DNA of 64,000 nucleotides. It comes from Mesorhizobium huakuii. Lineage in GTDB: Bacteria > Pseudomonadota > Alphaproteobacteria > Rhizobiales > Rhizobiaceae. Position 1 is the stretch's first letter; each line of letters opens with the position of its first letter. Below are positions 40,230 to 48,163 of the stretch, one piece after another. The position numbers and the translations under genes are program-made. The notes beneath the pieces were generated by a model that worked only from the letters and a program-made list of their open reading frames with translations, was not told where the DNA came from and did no database searches. The stretch spans positions 434,001 through 498,000 of the forward strand of contig NZ_CP050296.1 in the NCBI RefSeq assembly GCF_014189455.1. Reading direction: 5' to 3'.

Positions 40230-42739
40230 TCACCTATTGGAGGATTGAACAGATGTCCGTATTTCTTGTCGATGTAAGTGACGTAGTCCAGCACTTGCTG
40301 GCGGGTTGGCTGGGGATGCGACCTGTAAAAATTATTCCATTCGTATCGGAAAACAGTCTTGTGCAAAAGATTATCAAGCCCTTTGGGAATTCCGCGAAGG
40401 TTCTGAAGCGAGTGCATTTCATCTTCGGCAACGAGGCCAATATATCTTGTCAATACCTGCCGCTCTGCCGCGTGATGGACCACTACTTGACCCTCCAAGC
40501 TCGGGTATGCATCGAGGAACGTTTTGCGATAATTTTTTGAAAGAGCCTTGCCAAACGATGCTCCCGGATACTTTACCTTGGAGGGGTCCCTTGCGATCGA
40601 CTTTATTATCTCAAGAAGCTCGGCCTTGTCAGGCTTGGCGCCTGTGCTCAAGCGGTAGGCGGCCTCTTTTGCTGCATCTATTGCACGAGACTCCGCCTCG
40701 ACAGCCTGGCGAGCCACCGACCTCTCGGCGGCGAGATCCGATGCTGCGCGTGAGCCGCTATCGGCAAATTCCTCTATCGGCCTAGCAAGCTTGCCAGTCC
40801 CGCCGCGGACTATGGCCAAGCCTTTTGCAACGGCTTCGCCGACTGCCTCTAACGCTAGGCGCCCGTCGGCAACCGCCCCCGAGCCGGGGGTAGCCGGCAG
40901 TTGTTCAAGGAAGCCCCAAGGGGAATCGCGCAGATCCTGGAGACCCAGTCCAATGTCGTGCGGGATGCGGCCTAGGGCCTCGAAACCCTCGCTCAGATAA
41001 TTGCCGAAGTCGTCCGCGGCTTGTTGGAATGCCGACTGGGGTTCGCCAGGGCGTGCCGATAGAGGCCGCCCTTGCCCTATCGCAGAAGTGACGATCGGAT
41101 CGACTAGAGCCGGCCAAGAAATGCCAACGCGATCCAACTGCTGAGACAGGGCATCGCGCGCCGTCGGATCGGGCGCCGCTGCCAGAAGATCACGCAGGAT
41201 GTTGCCCTTCTCACCCTGCGGCACGTCTTTGTTGCCAAAGGTATCAGCTATGCTTTGGACAACAGCCTTCGGCAGGGGTTGAGGGGTCTCGACGCCCAGT
41301 TGCCTCTGGGCTGCAACCGAGACGGCGATAGCCCATTTGTATGCCGCCAGATCGCTGATCTCCGACTTGCTGCCTGGACCGGTTGCTGCCTTCCACGCAG
41401 CGTCCACATTGGGGAAGACTTCTCGAACATAGCCAGCAGGGTCCGCCCGCCTCATGCCTAGTGTCTTGAGAGCCGCCGCAGCGGTAACCCGATAGCGCGT
41501 CTGCTCCTCTTCGGAACTGCCAGGCCCAGGCTCCGCATCGCGCAGCGCTGCGTGGATAGCCTGGTTGGGCATGGTCCGCATGCCGAAGGCTTGACGGCCG
41601 ACATCCATCTTCAAGCTGAAGTCGTGGTACTGCTTACCGCCCTCCTCAGCGCCATAAACGGCAGCGAAGTCCGCAGGGCTGGGCATGTTGCCGGCATAAC
41701 TGCCGGTCTTGGCGATTGCGTCCGGGCCGTTCTGCGAAACGAGAGCGATGTTGGTGCGCGCCTCGATCAGATGCGCCGTGTTCGCGGCATGTGCCTGGTT
41801 GATCAGCCACTGAACGTCATCTCGAGATAAGTCAGCGAGATGGTGGGTTACCGGCTTGATCGCCATTGAATTGGGTGCCGAAGCACTGTCCCCGAACGCC
41901 TGTGCTATGCGCTCATCCGGTGTCGGCGTGCCGACACGGTCGTCTTTCCCCGCAGCCATCTTTGAGCCGCCTGACAAGGGGCTGCCCTCGGTCTGCGCAC
42001 TGTCGCCCGTAGCCTCGCTGCCGGAGGCCGGCGCGCCCACACCAAACATCTCCAGCGCACGCTTGGGGTCTTTTGCGATCAGCGCCTCGAACCGCGCCTT
42101 GGCGGCGGTGCCGTACCAGTCCTTGACCATTTGCTGCCGGATGCCGGGATCGACCCCCATCTTGTCGATCAGGTCGAGACCCTGCTGGCGGGCCGCTTCG
42201 AAGGTGACGTGATCGTCGGGGTTGGCGTTACCGATGGCGATGGCGCTGGTCTTCAGCGCAGTGTCGACCTCGGCCTGCTCATAATCCTTGCGCCGCTGAA
42301 GCTGCCGTGCCGCCATGCGCAGCGCGCCGGTTAGACGCATCGCCTCCTTCTGGCTGGCGAAAGCGGCGCGCTGGCTTTCGGGCATGCTGGGCAAGGCAGC
42401 GGCAAAGAGCTTGTCGAACAGTCCGGTCTTGACCACCCGGCCGCTGTACGGGTCGACCTGGCCATACATGGCTTCATGCAGGCCGCTGCCGTCGGCCGGC
42501 GCGTTCGCGGCCACCTCGTCTTCCGCCTGCGCAATCTGGCCGTTGAACCGGCGGCGTGCGATCTCGGCGTCGAACGCTTCCTGCTGGTCCTTCATCTGCT
42601 GATAGCGCTCGGCGACAGCGGAAAGGTGATCGCCCAGCCCCTGCATGGCACCGCCGATCGGCGAACCCTGCGGATATTGCGGCGCATTGCCGGTATCGAG
42701 CCGGCGCTGGGCGATGGAGAGCGGGATGACGTGGACCAT
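40226..42739 (-). CDS. Ejection-protein paralogue with HNH-like C-terminal nuclease (copy 3)
   Basis: An 837-aa protein sharing its first 300 residues with copies 1 and 2 (MVHVIPLSIAQRRLDTGNAP) and homologous to about residue 600. The last 90 residues are new: VVVHHAAERQVL (His pair about 755-756), DEMHSLQNLRGIPKG, NLLHKTVFRYEWNNFY and QVLDYVTYIDKKYGH. The order HH...S..NL..IP...N..LHK...H/Y matches secreted HNH/AHH-like nuclease toxins. ATG 42739 (RBS AGGAAACA) matches the start used by the paralogues; the 47-codon longer frame is rejected. Confidence 0.78.
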   Translation of the reverse strand: MVHVIPLSIAQRRLDTGNAPQYPQGSPIGGAMQGLGDHLSAVAERYQQMKDQQEAFDAEIARRRFNGQIAQAEDEVAANAPADGSGLHEAMYGQVDPYSGRVVKTGLFDKLFAAALPSMPESQRAAFASQKEAMRLTGALRMAARQLQRRKDYEQAEVDTALKTSAIAIGNANPDDHVTFEAARQQGLDLIDKMGVDPGIRQQMVKDWYGTAAKARFEALIAKDPKRALEMFGVGAPASGSEATGDSAQTEGSPLSGGSKMAAGKDDRVGTPTPDERIAQAFGDSASAPNSMAIKPVTHHLADLSRDDVQWLINQAHAANTAHLIEARTNIALVSQNGPDAIAKTGSYAGNMPSPADFAAVYGAEEGGKQYHDFSLKMDVGRQAFGMRTMPNQAIHAALRDAEPGPGSSEEEQTRYRVTAAAALKTLGMRRADPAGYVREVFPNVDAAWKAATGPGSKSEISDLAAYKWAIAVSVAAQRQLGVETPQPLPKAVVQSIADTFGNKDVPQGEKGNILRDLLAAAPDPTARDALSQQLDRVGISWPALVDPIVTSAIGQGRPLSARPGEPQSAFQQAADDFGNYLSEGFEALGRIPHDIGLGLQDLRDSPWGFLEQLPATPGSGAVADGRLALEAVGEAVAKGLAIVRGGTGKLARPIEEFADSGSRAASDLAAERSVARQAVEAESRAIDAAKEAAYRLSTGAKPDKAELLEIIKSIARDPSKVKYPGASFGKALSKNYRKTFLDAYPSLEGQVVVHHAAERQVLTRYIGLVAEDEMHSLQNLRGIPKGLDNLLHKTVFRYEWNNFYRSHPQPTRQQVLDYVTYIDKKYGHLFNPPIGD

Positions 42740-43088
42740 TGGCTGTTTCCTGCTCGAATGGCTTTGAACAAAGGGCGCGCGGCGCCGGCGAGCACGGCAG
42801 GGCCGGATCGCTCGCGCGCTGCGTTCGTGTGTTTTTCGGATCGACGTTTCTTGGAGGGATCGGCCGGTGTTGCGGATCACAGGCGCGGCAGGAGCCCCGT
42901 GTGTTCATCCCACGGGCGGAGCAAGGAGCGGAGCGACACTACGCAGATCCCTGGAACTGCTCCGCAGAGGAATCCATGCCGCGACACATAAGCGCCGCTG
43001 CGGTGTGGAATTCTGCTCCGCTGCACGCTTCGGCCGATGTCGCGGCATGGATTCTCGGGTCAAGCCCGAGAATGACGATGTGTGGAAG
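42740..43088. other. Leader shared with toxin copy 2, and dispersed repeat
   Basis: No gene. 42740-42785 repeat the leader before copy 2. 42930-43080 hold a common rhizobial repeat (ATGTCGCGGCATGGATTCTCG, GGTCAAGCCCGAGAATGACG). Confidence 0.65.
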
Positions 43089-43936
43089 CTACCGAAACGC
43101 CCCCAGCGGATCGCTCTGCCCCGCCGGCCGTCGCGCCGCCTTGAACTCGGCGGGATCGACCACCGCCTCGCGCAGCATCATCACGCCATAGCGTGTCGCC
43201 GCCATCAGGTCGTCGCGCAGTTTTACAACCTGGCCGTCCTTGCGATGGTAGAGCCGAAACTCCTCGAACCAGTCGGTCAGCGTCGAAAACACCTTGAAGC
43301 GGCCGGATTGCATGCGGTCGAGCATTTCCATCAGCCCGGCCTCGACCGAGACGGAGCCGTCGGCGAACTGCGCATGGCGCGACAGCATGTTCAGCCCGTG
43401 CGCTGAATATTGTTTGGCCAGCGCCACGCCCGCCCCTTCCAGCGTCTCGCGGCGGCCGTCGCGTGGCCAGGCAAAGGGCAGCCATTCGCCCCAGGGTTTC
43501 AGGGTCAGCGTCTGCATGGCCGGCGTCTGCTGGGAGGCCCGCACTGCTTTTGTGACATAGACGACATCGGCCTCCGTATCCCAGGCGAGCTCGACGGCGG
43601 CGGAAGGATGGTCCCAGCCGAAATCGAGCGCGCCGATGCGCGGCCAGTAGCGTGGTAGCCGGAACGGCGCGCAGGCGATCAGCGCCTCGGCCACCGGAAA
43701 GATGCGGCCCGAGCCCAGCACCGGAATGCCGCGAGCGCGCGCCTCGCGCTCATGCGCGGGATAGGCGGCGACGATCGCCGCGCGCTCTTGCGCCGAATAG
43801 TGCGCGGCATCCTCGATGGTCATGAAGGTGACGTGACGGGACATATTAGCCTGTCCTAATTACCTGCCGTGACGAGCTATTGCCATTGATAATACTGTTC
43901 ATCAATGCGAAGTAGCTGATGACTCGGGGGAGATAC

Positions 43937-44209
43937 ATGATCCGCATAGCAATCGTTGTGGCCATTGCAGCCAGTGCATCAGCATGCCAGTCGAACGTTC
44001 CATACGATACAAGTAAGCAGACCTGCAAGATGTACGATCTCCACGGGTACCAACACAAAGTTTGTGCCCCGGACACACCGAACAAAGTATGCAATGTCTG
44101 GTTCAATCCGATTTCGGGCGACGAAAGGATATGGTGCCAACCGCTCACCCGGAAAGCGACCGATCCCAAGGCCCGCGCCAGACAGCTTGCGGGCAGCCAA
44201 TACCCCTGA
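43937..44209 (+). CDS. Small lipoprotein inside the TerL insertion
   Basis: A 90-aa protein with signal peptide and lipobox SASAC (Cys about residue 17). Cys-rich mature part (CKMYDLHGYQHKVC, KVCNVWFNPISGDERIWC). ATG 43937 follows GGGGGAG. No family recognised. It belongs to the foreign DNA between the two halves of terminase. Confidence 0.6.
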   Translation: MIRIAIVVAIAASASACQSNVPYDTSKQTCKMYDLHGYQHKVCAPDTPNKVCNVWFNPISGDERIWCQPLTRKATDPKARARQLAGSQYP

Positions 44210-44246
44210 TTCGACTTCAATCAGCTTTTTTGACGCTCAGACCTGA

Positions 44247-44441
44247 TCAGCCGATGCGAACGTCACGGTGGCAGCGCTGCTTGAGCAAGTCCTGGTGTGG
44301 CCCGCCGCGCGCGAGGCGCTGCATGAAGGCTCGGAACGGGCGCTGGCCGGTTTCAGCGAGGATGAAGTGGCGACGCTGCTGGGTTTGCTCAGGCGGCTGA
44401 ACGAAAACCTCGATCGGATGGTGGCGCGGGAGACGGAGTGA
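44247..44441 (+). pseudogene. C-terminal fragment of a MarR-like regulator
   Basis: About 64 codons in an open frame without a start: ANVTVAALLEQVLVWPAARE then ALAGFSEDEVATLLGLLRRL and NENLDRMVARETE. The GFS.EE...L..LLRR...NL pattern is the C-terminal helix of MarR-type regulators. The DNA-binding part is absent, so this is debris. Confidence 0.55.
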
Positions 44442-44472
44442 ACAAGGTCAGAACCCGAGTTACCAGACCCGC

Positions 44473-44826
44473 TTAGCTCTTATACCCCTCGTTCAGACAA
44501 TCATTCTTCCAGGCCCAGTCGAAGTCGGCCCGAGACATGGACTGGCCCATGCCCGGCTCGACAAACGGACCGGCGGCGTTGTCGATATAGACGATGAAGC
44601 GCGCCTCCTTGGTGAAGGTGCCAACCTTGGCGGTGATGACGCCGCAGGTCTGGCCGGACGAACTGTCGCCGGTAAGCTGGACATGTGAGAATGTGGCGGA
44701 AGGATCGCTCACCAGACTGCGCATCTTGCCTTCAGCGGCGGTGATTGCATCGGCGCGCCAATCGCCGCTTCCGGTGCAGGCTGAAAGCAGGGCGGAGAGC
44801 AGGAGCAGTTTTGCGATTTGGCGCAT
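44473..44826 (-). CDS. Lipoprotein inside the TerL insertion
   Basis: A 117-aa lipoprotein: signal peptide MRQIAKLLLLSALLSAC with lipobox LSAC (Cys17), then a small domain (VSDPSATFSHVQLTGDSSSGQTCGVITAK...) with two further Cys. Similar small lipoproteins are common host genes in rhizobia. It points the same way as the phage genes but is not a virion protein. Confidence 0.65.
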   Translation of the reverse strand: MRQIAKLLLLSALLSACTGSGDWRADAITAAEGKMRSLVSDPSATFSHVQLTGDSSSGQTCGVITAKVGTFTKEARFIVYIDNAAGPFVEPGMGQSMSRADFDWAWKNDCLNEGYKS

Positions 44827-45561
44827 GTCAAACCTCGAACGTCGCGCCGGACGCTACTCGACCACCGGTTGCTGCAAAAGCGGCATTGCAAATCATGGTT
44901 TCGCGGCGGTTCACCCCTTCGCCATCCTCTCCACCTCACCTGCCGACAAAAACAGCAGCACCACATCGCTCATGCCGAGCAGCGGCGTGAAGGTGACGAT
45001 CGTAATCCCGCCGGTGGCGTTGGTGCGGGTCAGGCCTTCGGAATAGATGTCAAGCGGCGGTTCCTCGTCGAACCAGACGCCGTGCAGCGTCTCGCCCTGC
45101 CATTTCTCGCGGCCCTTCTCGAAACTCTTGAACGACAGCACGCTCTCTCCGGCCTGCACATCGCCGCCGCCGCCATGGCGCACCACGACGCTGTCGAGCG
45201 CGCCCGGCGCGCCGCGCCCATGATGGCGTGACGAATAGCATCGGCCGGGATCATGCCGGTGCCCCAGGCCGCCTGCTGCTGCGGCGGGCCGACGAGCACG
45301 CGCTGTGGGTTGTCGCGCGTGCCCTCGCCGGTCACGCCGGCGGCCCACAGCCGCACGGGCGTGTCGAAAACCTTGCCTTGCCACCACTGGGGATAACGGC
45401 CGGTCAGATGCATCGCCCATTCGGCGCCGCCGGCCCTGGTCTTGCCGAGCTGATTGCCGGCCATGAACAGCCTTTCGCGGTTGACCGACCCAGCTGCGTG
45501 AAATTCAGCCTGGCGCGGATACGGCTTGTAGGCCGCCAGCTGGTTTGTGCGTCTGCGGCGG

Positions 45562-45954
45562 TCAAGCTCCGCCAGCAGCGCCAGGTATTCCGTCTTCGCG
45601 GTGATCGGCGGGCTCTTCGAGGAACGGTTTGACGACGGCTTCGAGGCTGCGGATACGGCTGCGGATCTCTTCATCGCTCAGGGCATCCAGATGGTTGATG
45701 GCGACATCGAAATCTTTGGGCAGAACCGACAGCACGATCTTCAGATACTGGTCCGGCTTGTCGGCCCGCACCTCGGCGATGACGCCGGCGCCATACGCGC
45801 GGAAGTCCGCGCGCACGGCGGCCAAAAAATCATCGCCCAGCGTCTTCTTCGTCCGTTTCGGACGGGGCGCCTGCGCAGCAGCCTCACGAACGGGCTTGCG
45901 CCTCGTCGGCCTCGCCTTGCGGCGTACCGGCCCGGCGGCGGTGTCATCAGCCAT
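45562..45954 (-). CDS. Terminase small subunit-like protein
   Basis: A 130-aa protein: basic N-terminus (residues 8-37, Arg/Lys/Pro-rich), then LGDDFLAAVRADFRAYGAGVI, KPDQYLKIVLSVLPKDFD and LSDEEIRSRIRSLEAVVKPFL. The 'P.QYLK...LP....I......LSDEE' pattern is that of small-terminase-like proteins preceding TerL in alphaproteobacterial phages. It overlaps the preceding gene by 8 nt and the TerL frame by about 110 nt. Confidence 0.6.
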   Translation of the reverse strand: MADDTAAGPVRRKARPTRRKPVREAAAQAPRPKRTKKTLGDDFLAAVRADFRAYGAGVIAEVRADKPDQYLKIVLSVLPKDFDVAINHLDALSDEEIRSRIRSLEAVVKPFLEEPADHREDGIPGAAGGA

Positions 45955-46351
45955 CGACCTGGTCCATCACCGTAGCAGCGGCATCGCTTGCCGCCTTGCC
46001 CGCCTTCGGCGCCGATCCGGCCGGCTTCCTCGATCGGGTTTTTTTCTTCGCTCGCTTGGCGCGCCTCGGCTTTGCCAGCGCCGCAGGTTTTGCGGAACCA
46101 GCGCGTTTTGCCAGGCTAGCCTGCGCCTTGAGCCGCGCCAATACGAGACCGATGGCGTGGCCGCCGATGCCGGCTTGCGGAAAACCAAAGCCACCGGCCG
46201 CGTCCCGCACCATGCCGATCAGCACGCCGGGCGCGACCACCTCGACCCGGCCAAGACGCGGCTGGGGCGCGGCGCCCTCGAACGCGCCGATGGCGCTGAC
46301 GACCTCACGGCCGTCATCGTCGGTGATGATCGTGGCGTAGCGTTGGGTCAT
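45947..46351 (-). CDS. Phage hypothetical protein, first gene of the packaging operon
   Basis: A 134-aa protein with an N-terminal beta-rich part (RYATIITDDDGREVVSAIGAF) and a very basic Lys/Arg/Ala C-terminus (residues about 80-125, KPRRAKRAKKKTRSRKPAG), suggesting nucleic-acid binding. Overlaps the TerS-like start by 8 nt. Family unknown. Confidence 0.5.
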   Translation of the reverse strand: MTQRYATIITDDDGREVVSAIGAFEGAAPQPRLGRVEVVAPGVLIGMVRDAAGGFGFPQAGIGGHAIGLVLARLKAQASLAKRAGSAKPAALAKPRRAKRAKKKTRSRKPAGSAPKAGKAASDAAATVMDQVDG

Positions 46352-46379
46352 TGGATTTCTCGCAAAGGTCGCGCTCTAC

Positions 46380-46537
46380 GGGGCCCCCCTCTGTCCTGCC
46401 GGACATCTCCCCCACAGGTGGGGAGATCGGCTGTCATCCCGGCTTTCGCCAATCACAGACGTTGCAGGAAAGGCGCTGCGCCGAAGCTGCTGATCTCCCC
46501 CTCGTGGGGGAGATGTCCGGCAGGACAGAGGGGGGGC
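46380..46537. repeat. RIME-type palindromic repeat
   Basis: Outer arms CCCCCTCTGTCCTGCCGGACA and TGTCCGGCAGGACAGAGGGGG are perfect inverses; inner arms CTCCCCCACAGGTGGGGAGATC and GATCTCCCCCTCGTGGGGGAG. Confidence 0.8.
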
Positions 46538-46596
46538 GCTGTCCCGCCAGCGTGCAAAATCGGCAGTCTCAGCGCCGTCACCAGACAAGGCGCCAG

Positions 46597-46683
46597 AAAA
46601 ACAAAACCCGCCTCGGCGGCGGGTCGTTGGCGCAAATCAGCACCATGGACAAATATGTAGCATGGCTGCCCTCACCCGGTCAA
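46597..46683 (-). ncRNA. Promoter/short transcript/terminator cassette R2
   Basis: Minus strand: TTGACC (46678-46683), 18-nt spacer, TACATA (46654-46659), CCATGGTGCTGATTTGCGCC, then hairpin ACCCGCC-GCCGA-GGCGGGT (46606-46624) and TTTTGTTTTTC. Same arrangement as R1 and R3. Potential peptide MVLICANDPPPRRVL. Confidence 0.5.
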
Positions 46684-46762
46684 CGATTTTCTAAGAAAAA
46701 ATTCCTATTCCATCTTTCGGCACCAATGCGGAGACGCAACCGGCATCGCTTGAGGGGAAGCT

Positions 46763-46849
46763 GAAAAAACAAAACCCGCCTCACGGCGGGTCATCGGCGC
46801 AAATCAGCACCATGGGCAAAATCATAGCACAACGGCCCTCACCCGACAA
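46763..46849 (-). ncRNA. Promoter/short transcript/terminator cassette R3
   Basis: Minus strand: TTGTCG (46844-46849), 17-nt spacer, TATGAT (46821-46826), CCATGGTGCTGATTTGCGCC, hairpin ACCCGCC-GTGA-GGCGGGT (46773-46790), then TTTTGTTTTTT. This copy has the best -10 box and T tract. Here the potential peptide stops early (MVLICADDPP), so an RNA role is at least as likely. Confidence 0.5.
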
Positions 46850-46978
46850 TCGGACCGGCGACATCAGACCATCCGAAACCTGCATTGCCTAGCCGGCTTT
46901 TCATCGGCCGGCAGCTGTGGGATCATCAGCTGAAGCTCATGGAATGATTCGCGTCGCACGGCCTTTTAGGAGAGGACG

Positions 46979-47248
46979 ATGGACAGACCAGCCATGGCAT
47001 CCGTGTTCAGGATGCGGCATGCTCCAGCCTCGGTTTCCGGTGTGCGCAGCACCGGTCAGGGCCAGGCTGATCCGGTGATCCGCGTCAACTCGCTCGGCGA
47101 CGCGATCCGCTTCGTCGCCAACGCCTACCCCAACTACGACATCAGCGGCGTGGCCATACATTGCGGCGATCCGTCCATCCCACGCCTCGGCAGCCTGGAG
47201 GTCAAGGCGGTGTGGCGCGAATATGGCGAGCGCCTGACGCAGGAATAG
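46979..47248 (+). CDS. Small hypothetical protein (DUF982-like style)
   Basis: An 89-aa protein; ATG 46979 follows GGAGAGG. The core DPVIRVNSLGDAIRFVANAYPNYD and EVKAVWREYGERL recalls rhizobial small stress-type proteins, but no family is certain. First host gene right of the phage cluster. Confidence 0.65.
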   Translation: MDRPAMASVFRMRHAPASVSGVRSTGQGQADPVIRVNSLGDAIRFVANAYPNYDISGVAIHCGDPSIPRLGSLEVKAVWREYGERLTQE

Positions 47249-47302
47249 AGCACGGTCCCGAAAGGTGGAATCCGGCTTCATCCGCGCCATTACCCGATAG
47301 CG

Positions 47303-47671
47303 TCACGGAAAACGTCTTCGCGCTTTTGCCGTCGCGATGGTTTTGCCGCTGCCATCGAGCGCCTTCACCGATATCTCGTACATATGCGGCCTGGGCGGAC
47401 AGGGTCCGCGATAGCTGAAGGCTCCATAGGGCAAGGTTTTCTGGCCGCCGAAGACCACGGTGCCACCGCCATGTTTGAAGTCGGGCGCGTCCGTATCGAC
47501 CATCTTGAACGCCAGCGTCTTCGTCCCGGCGGGAACGCCGGAAAGCGTGATCGGCGGCGACTTCGGATCAAAACACTTGACCGTCGGGCCCCATTCGAAG
47601 TTCATCGCCATGTCGGCGGACGCGGCCGTCGTCATCGCCACGGCAAAACCAAAGGCTAGTACAAGACGCAA
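47303..47671 (-). CDS. PEBP/YbhB-like (Raf kinase inhibitor-like) exported protein
   Basis: A 122-aa protein read from TTG 47671, which has GGGAGG at proper distance and gives a signal peptide (RLVLAFGFAVAMTTAASA). Mature motifs fit PEBP: SPPITLSGVPAGTKTLAFKMVDTDAPDF, then FSYRGPCPPRPHMYEISVKALDG, the ligand-pocket loop. A longer ATG frame upstream lacks a signal at its N-terminus. Periplasmic; ligand unknown. Confidence 0.8.
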   Translation of the reverse strand: MRLVLAFGFAVAMTTAASADMAMNFEWGPTVKCFDPKSPPITLSGVPAGTKTLAFKMVDTDAPDFKHGGGTVVFGGQKTLPYGAFSYRGPCPPRPHMYEISVKALDGSGKTIATAKARRRFP

Positions 47672-47849
47672 AACGACCTCCCTGCTTCGCACCCGGCCCT
47701 GGCGATCATAGTCTCTTTTCGCACGCAAGGCATCGCGGCGAGGCTCGCGACCGACGGGCAAGACGTCCGCGAGTTGGCCAAACGCCTGCCCTCGGATCGG
47801 AAACGCTGCTGGCGCGTTTCAGCTTTGGTCAATGGAGGGAGCAATCGCC

Positions 47850-48155
47850 ATGAACGTCGCCAATCTGCAACTCGAAGGCCTGCTGATGGCCGTCGCATCG
47901 ATCAACCACGTGCTGGTTCGCAAGGGGGTGCTGACATCGGAGGAGATCGACATTGCGCTGCGCAAGGCCGAGGCCAGCGAAACCGGTGAGGAGCGGTCCA
48001 ACGGCATGTCGGCGTCGAGCCGTGACGCCGTCAATTTTCCGATCCGGCTGCTCGAACTCGCCAACCAGTGCCAGCCGGAGGCCGACATGCCGTCCTTCTC
48101 GAAACTGGCGCGCATGGTCGGCCAGATGAAGGAGCCCTACAACGACCAGCTGTGA
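47850..48155 (+). CDS. Conserved-style hypothetical protein
   Basis: A 101-aa helical protein (MNVANLQLEGLLMAVASINHVLVRKGVLTSEEIDIALRKAE...). ATG 47850 has GGAGGGAG 7-8 nt upstream and is preferred over ATG 47832. The 'L..KG.LT..EI..AL..AE' pattern is common in rhizobial small proteins of unknown role. Confidence 0.65.
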   Translation: MNVANLQLEGLLMAVASINHVLVRKGVLTSEEIDIALRKAEASETGEERSNGMSASSRDAVNFPIRLLELANQCQPEADMPSFSKLARMVGQMKEPYNDQL

Positions 48156-48163
48156 GGCCAGCC

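Larger units (their letters stand above)
43089..45674 (-). pseudogene. Terminase large subunit, frameshifted and interrupted
   Basis: N-terminal ATPase part: 45674 down to 44911. It contains YPRQAEFHAAG and the Walker A-like GNQLGKTRAG, then after a frameshift near 45210 continues as SVLSFKSFEKGREKWQG and the Walker B-like HGVWFDEEPP and ITIVTFTPLLGMSDVV. The frame stops at 44911 (..VERMAKG). The C-terminal nuclease part resumes near 43850: SRHVTFMTIEDAAHYS, GRIFPVAEALI, IGALDFGWDHPSA, ending at 43089. About 1.06 kb of foreign sequence separates them. DNA packaging by this protein is therefore unlikely. The true start may be downstream of 45674, because it overlaps the TerS-like gene. Confidence 0.8.
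46352..46978. other. Gene-free right border of the late cluster
   Basis: 627 nt without a supported gene. It holds a RIME repeat (46380-46537), two promoter/terminator cassettes (46597-46683, 46763-46849) and the SD of the next gene. No tRNA, integrase or direct repeat that would mark an attachment site is seen. Confidence 0.6.

Noticed and set aside
43850-44911. TerL insertion as a self-splicing intron or intein
   Set aside because: No intein motifs, no homing endonuclease and no intron core; the block contains unrelated genes on both strands, and TerL has a second frameshift.
8734-46351. Gene transfer agent of the Rhodobacterales type
   Set aside because: Gene content is podoviral (gp11/gp12/gp13/gp14-like, ejection proteins), not the siphovirus-like GTA cluster.
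47832-47849. ATG at 47832 as start of the 47850 gene
   Set aside because: The Shine-Dalgarno GGAGGGAG lies downstream of it and fits ATG 47850.
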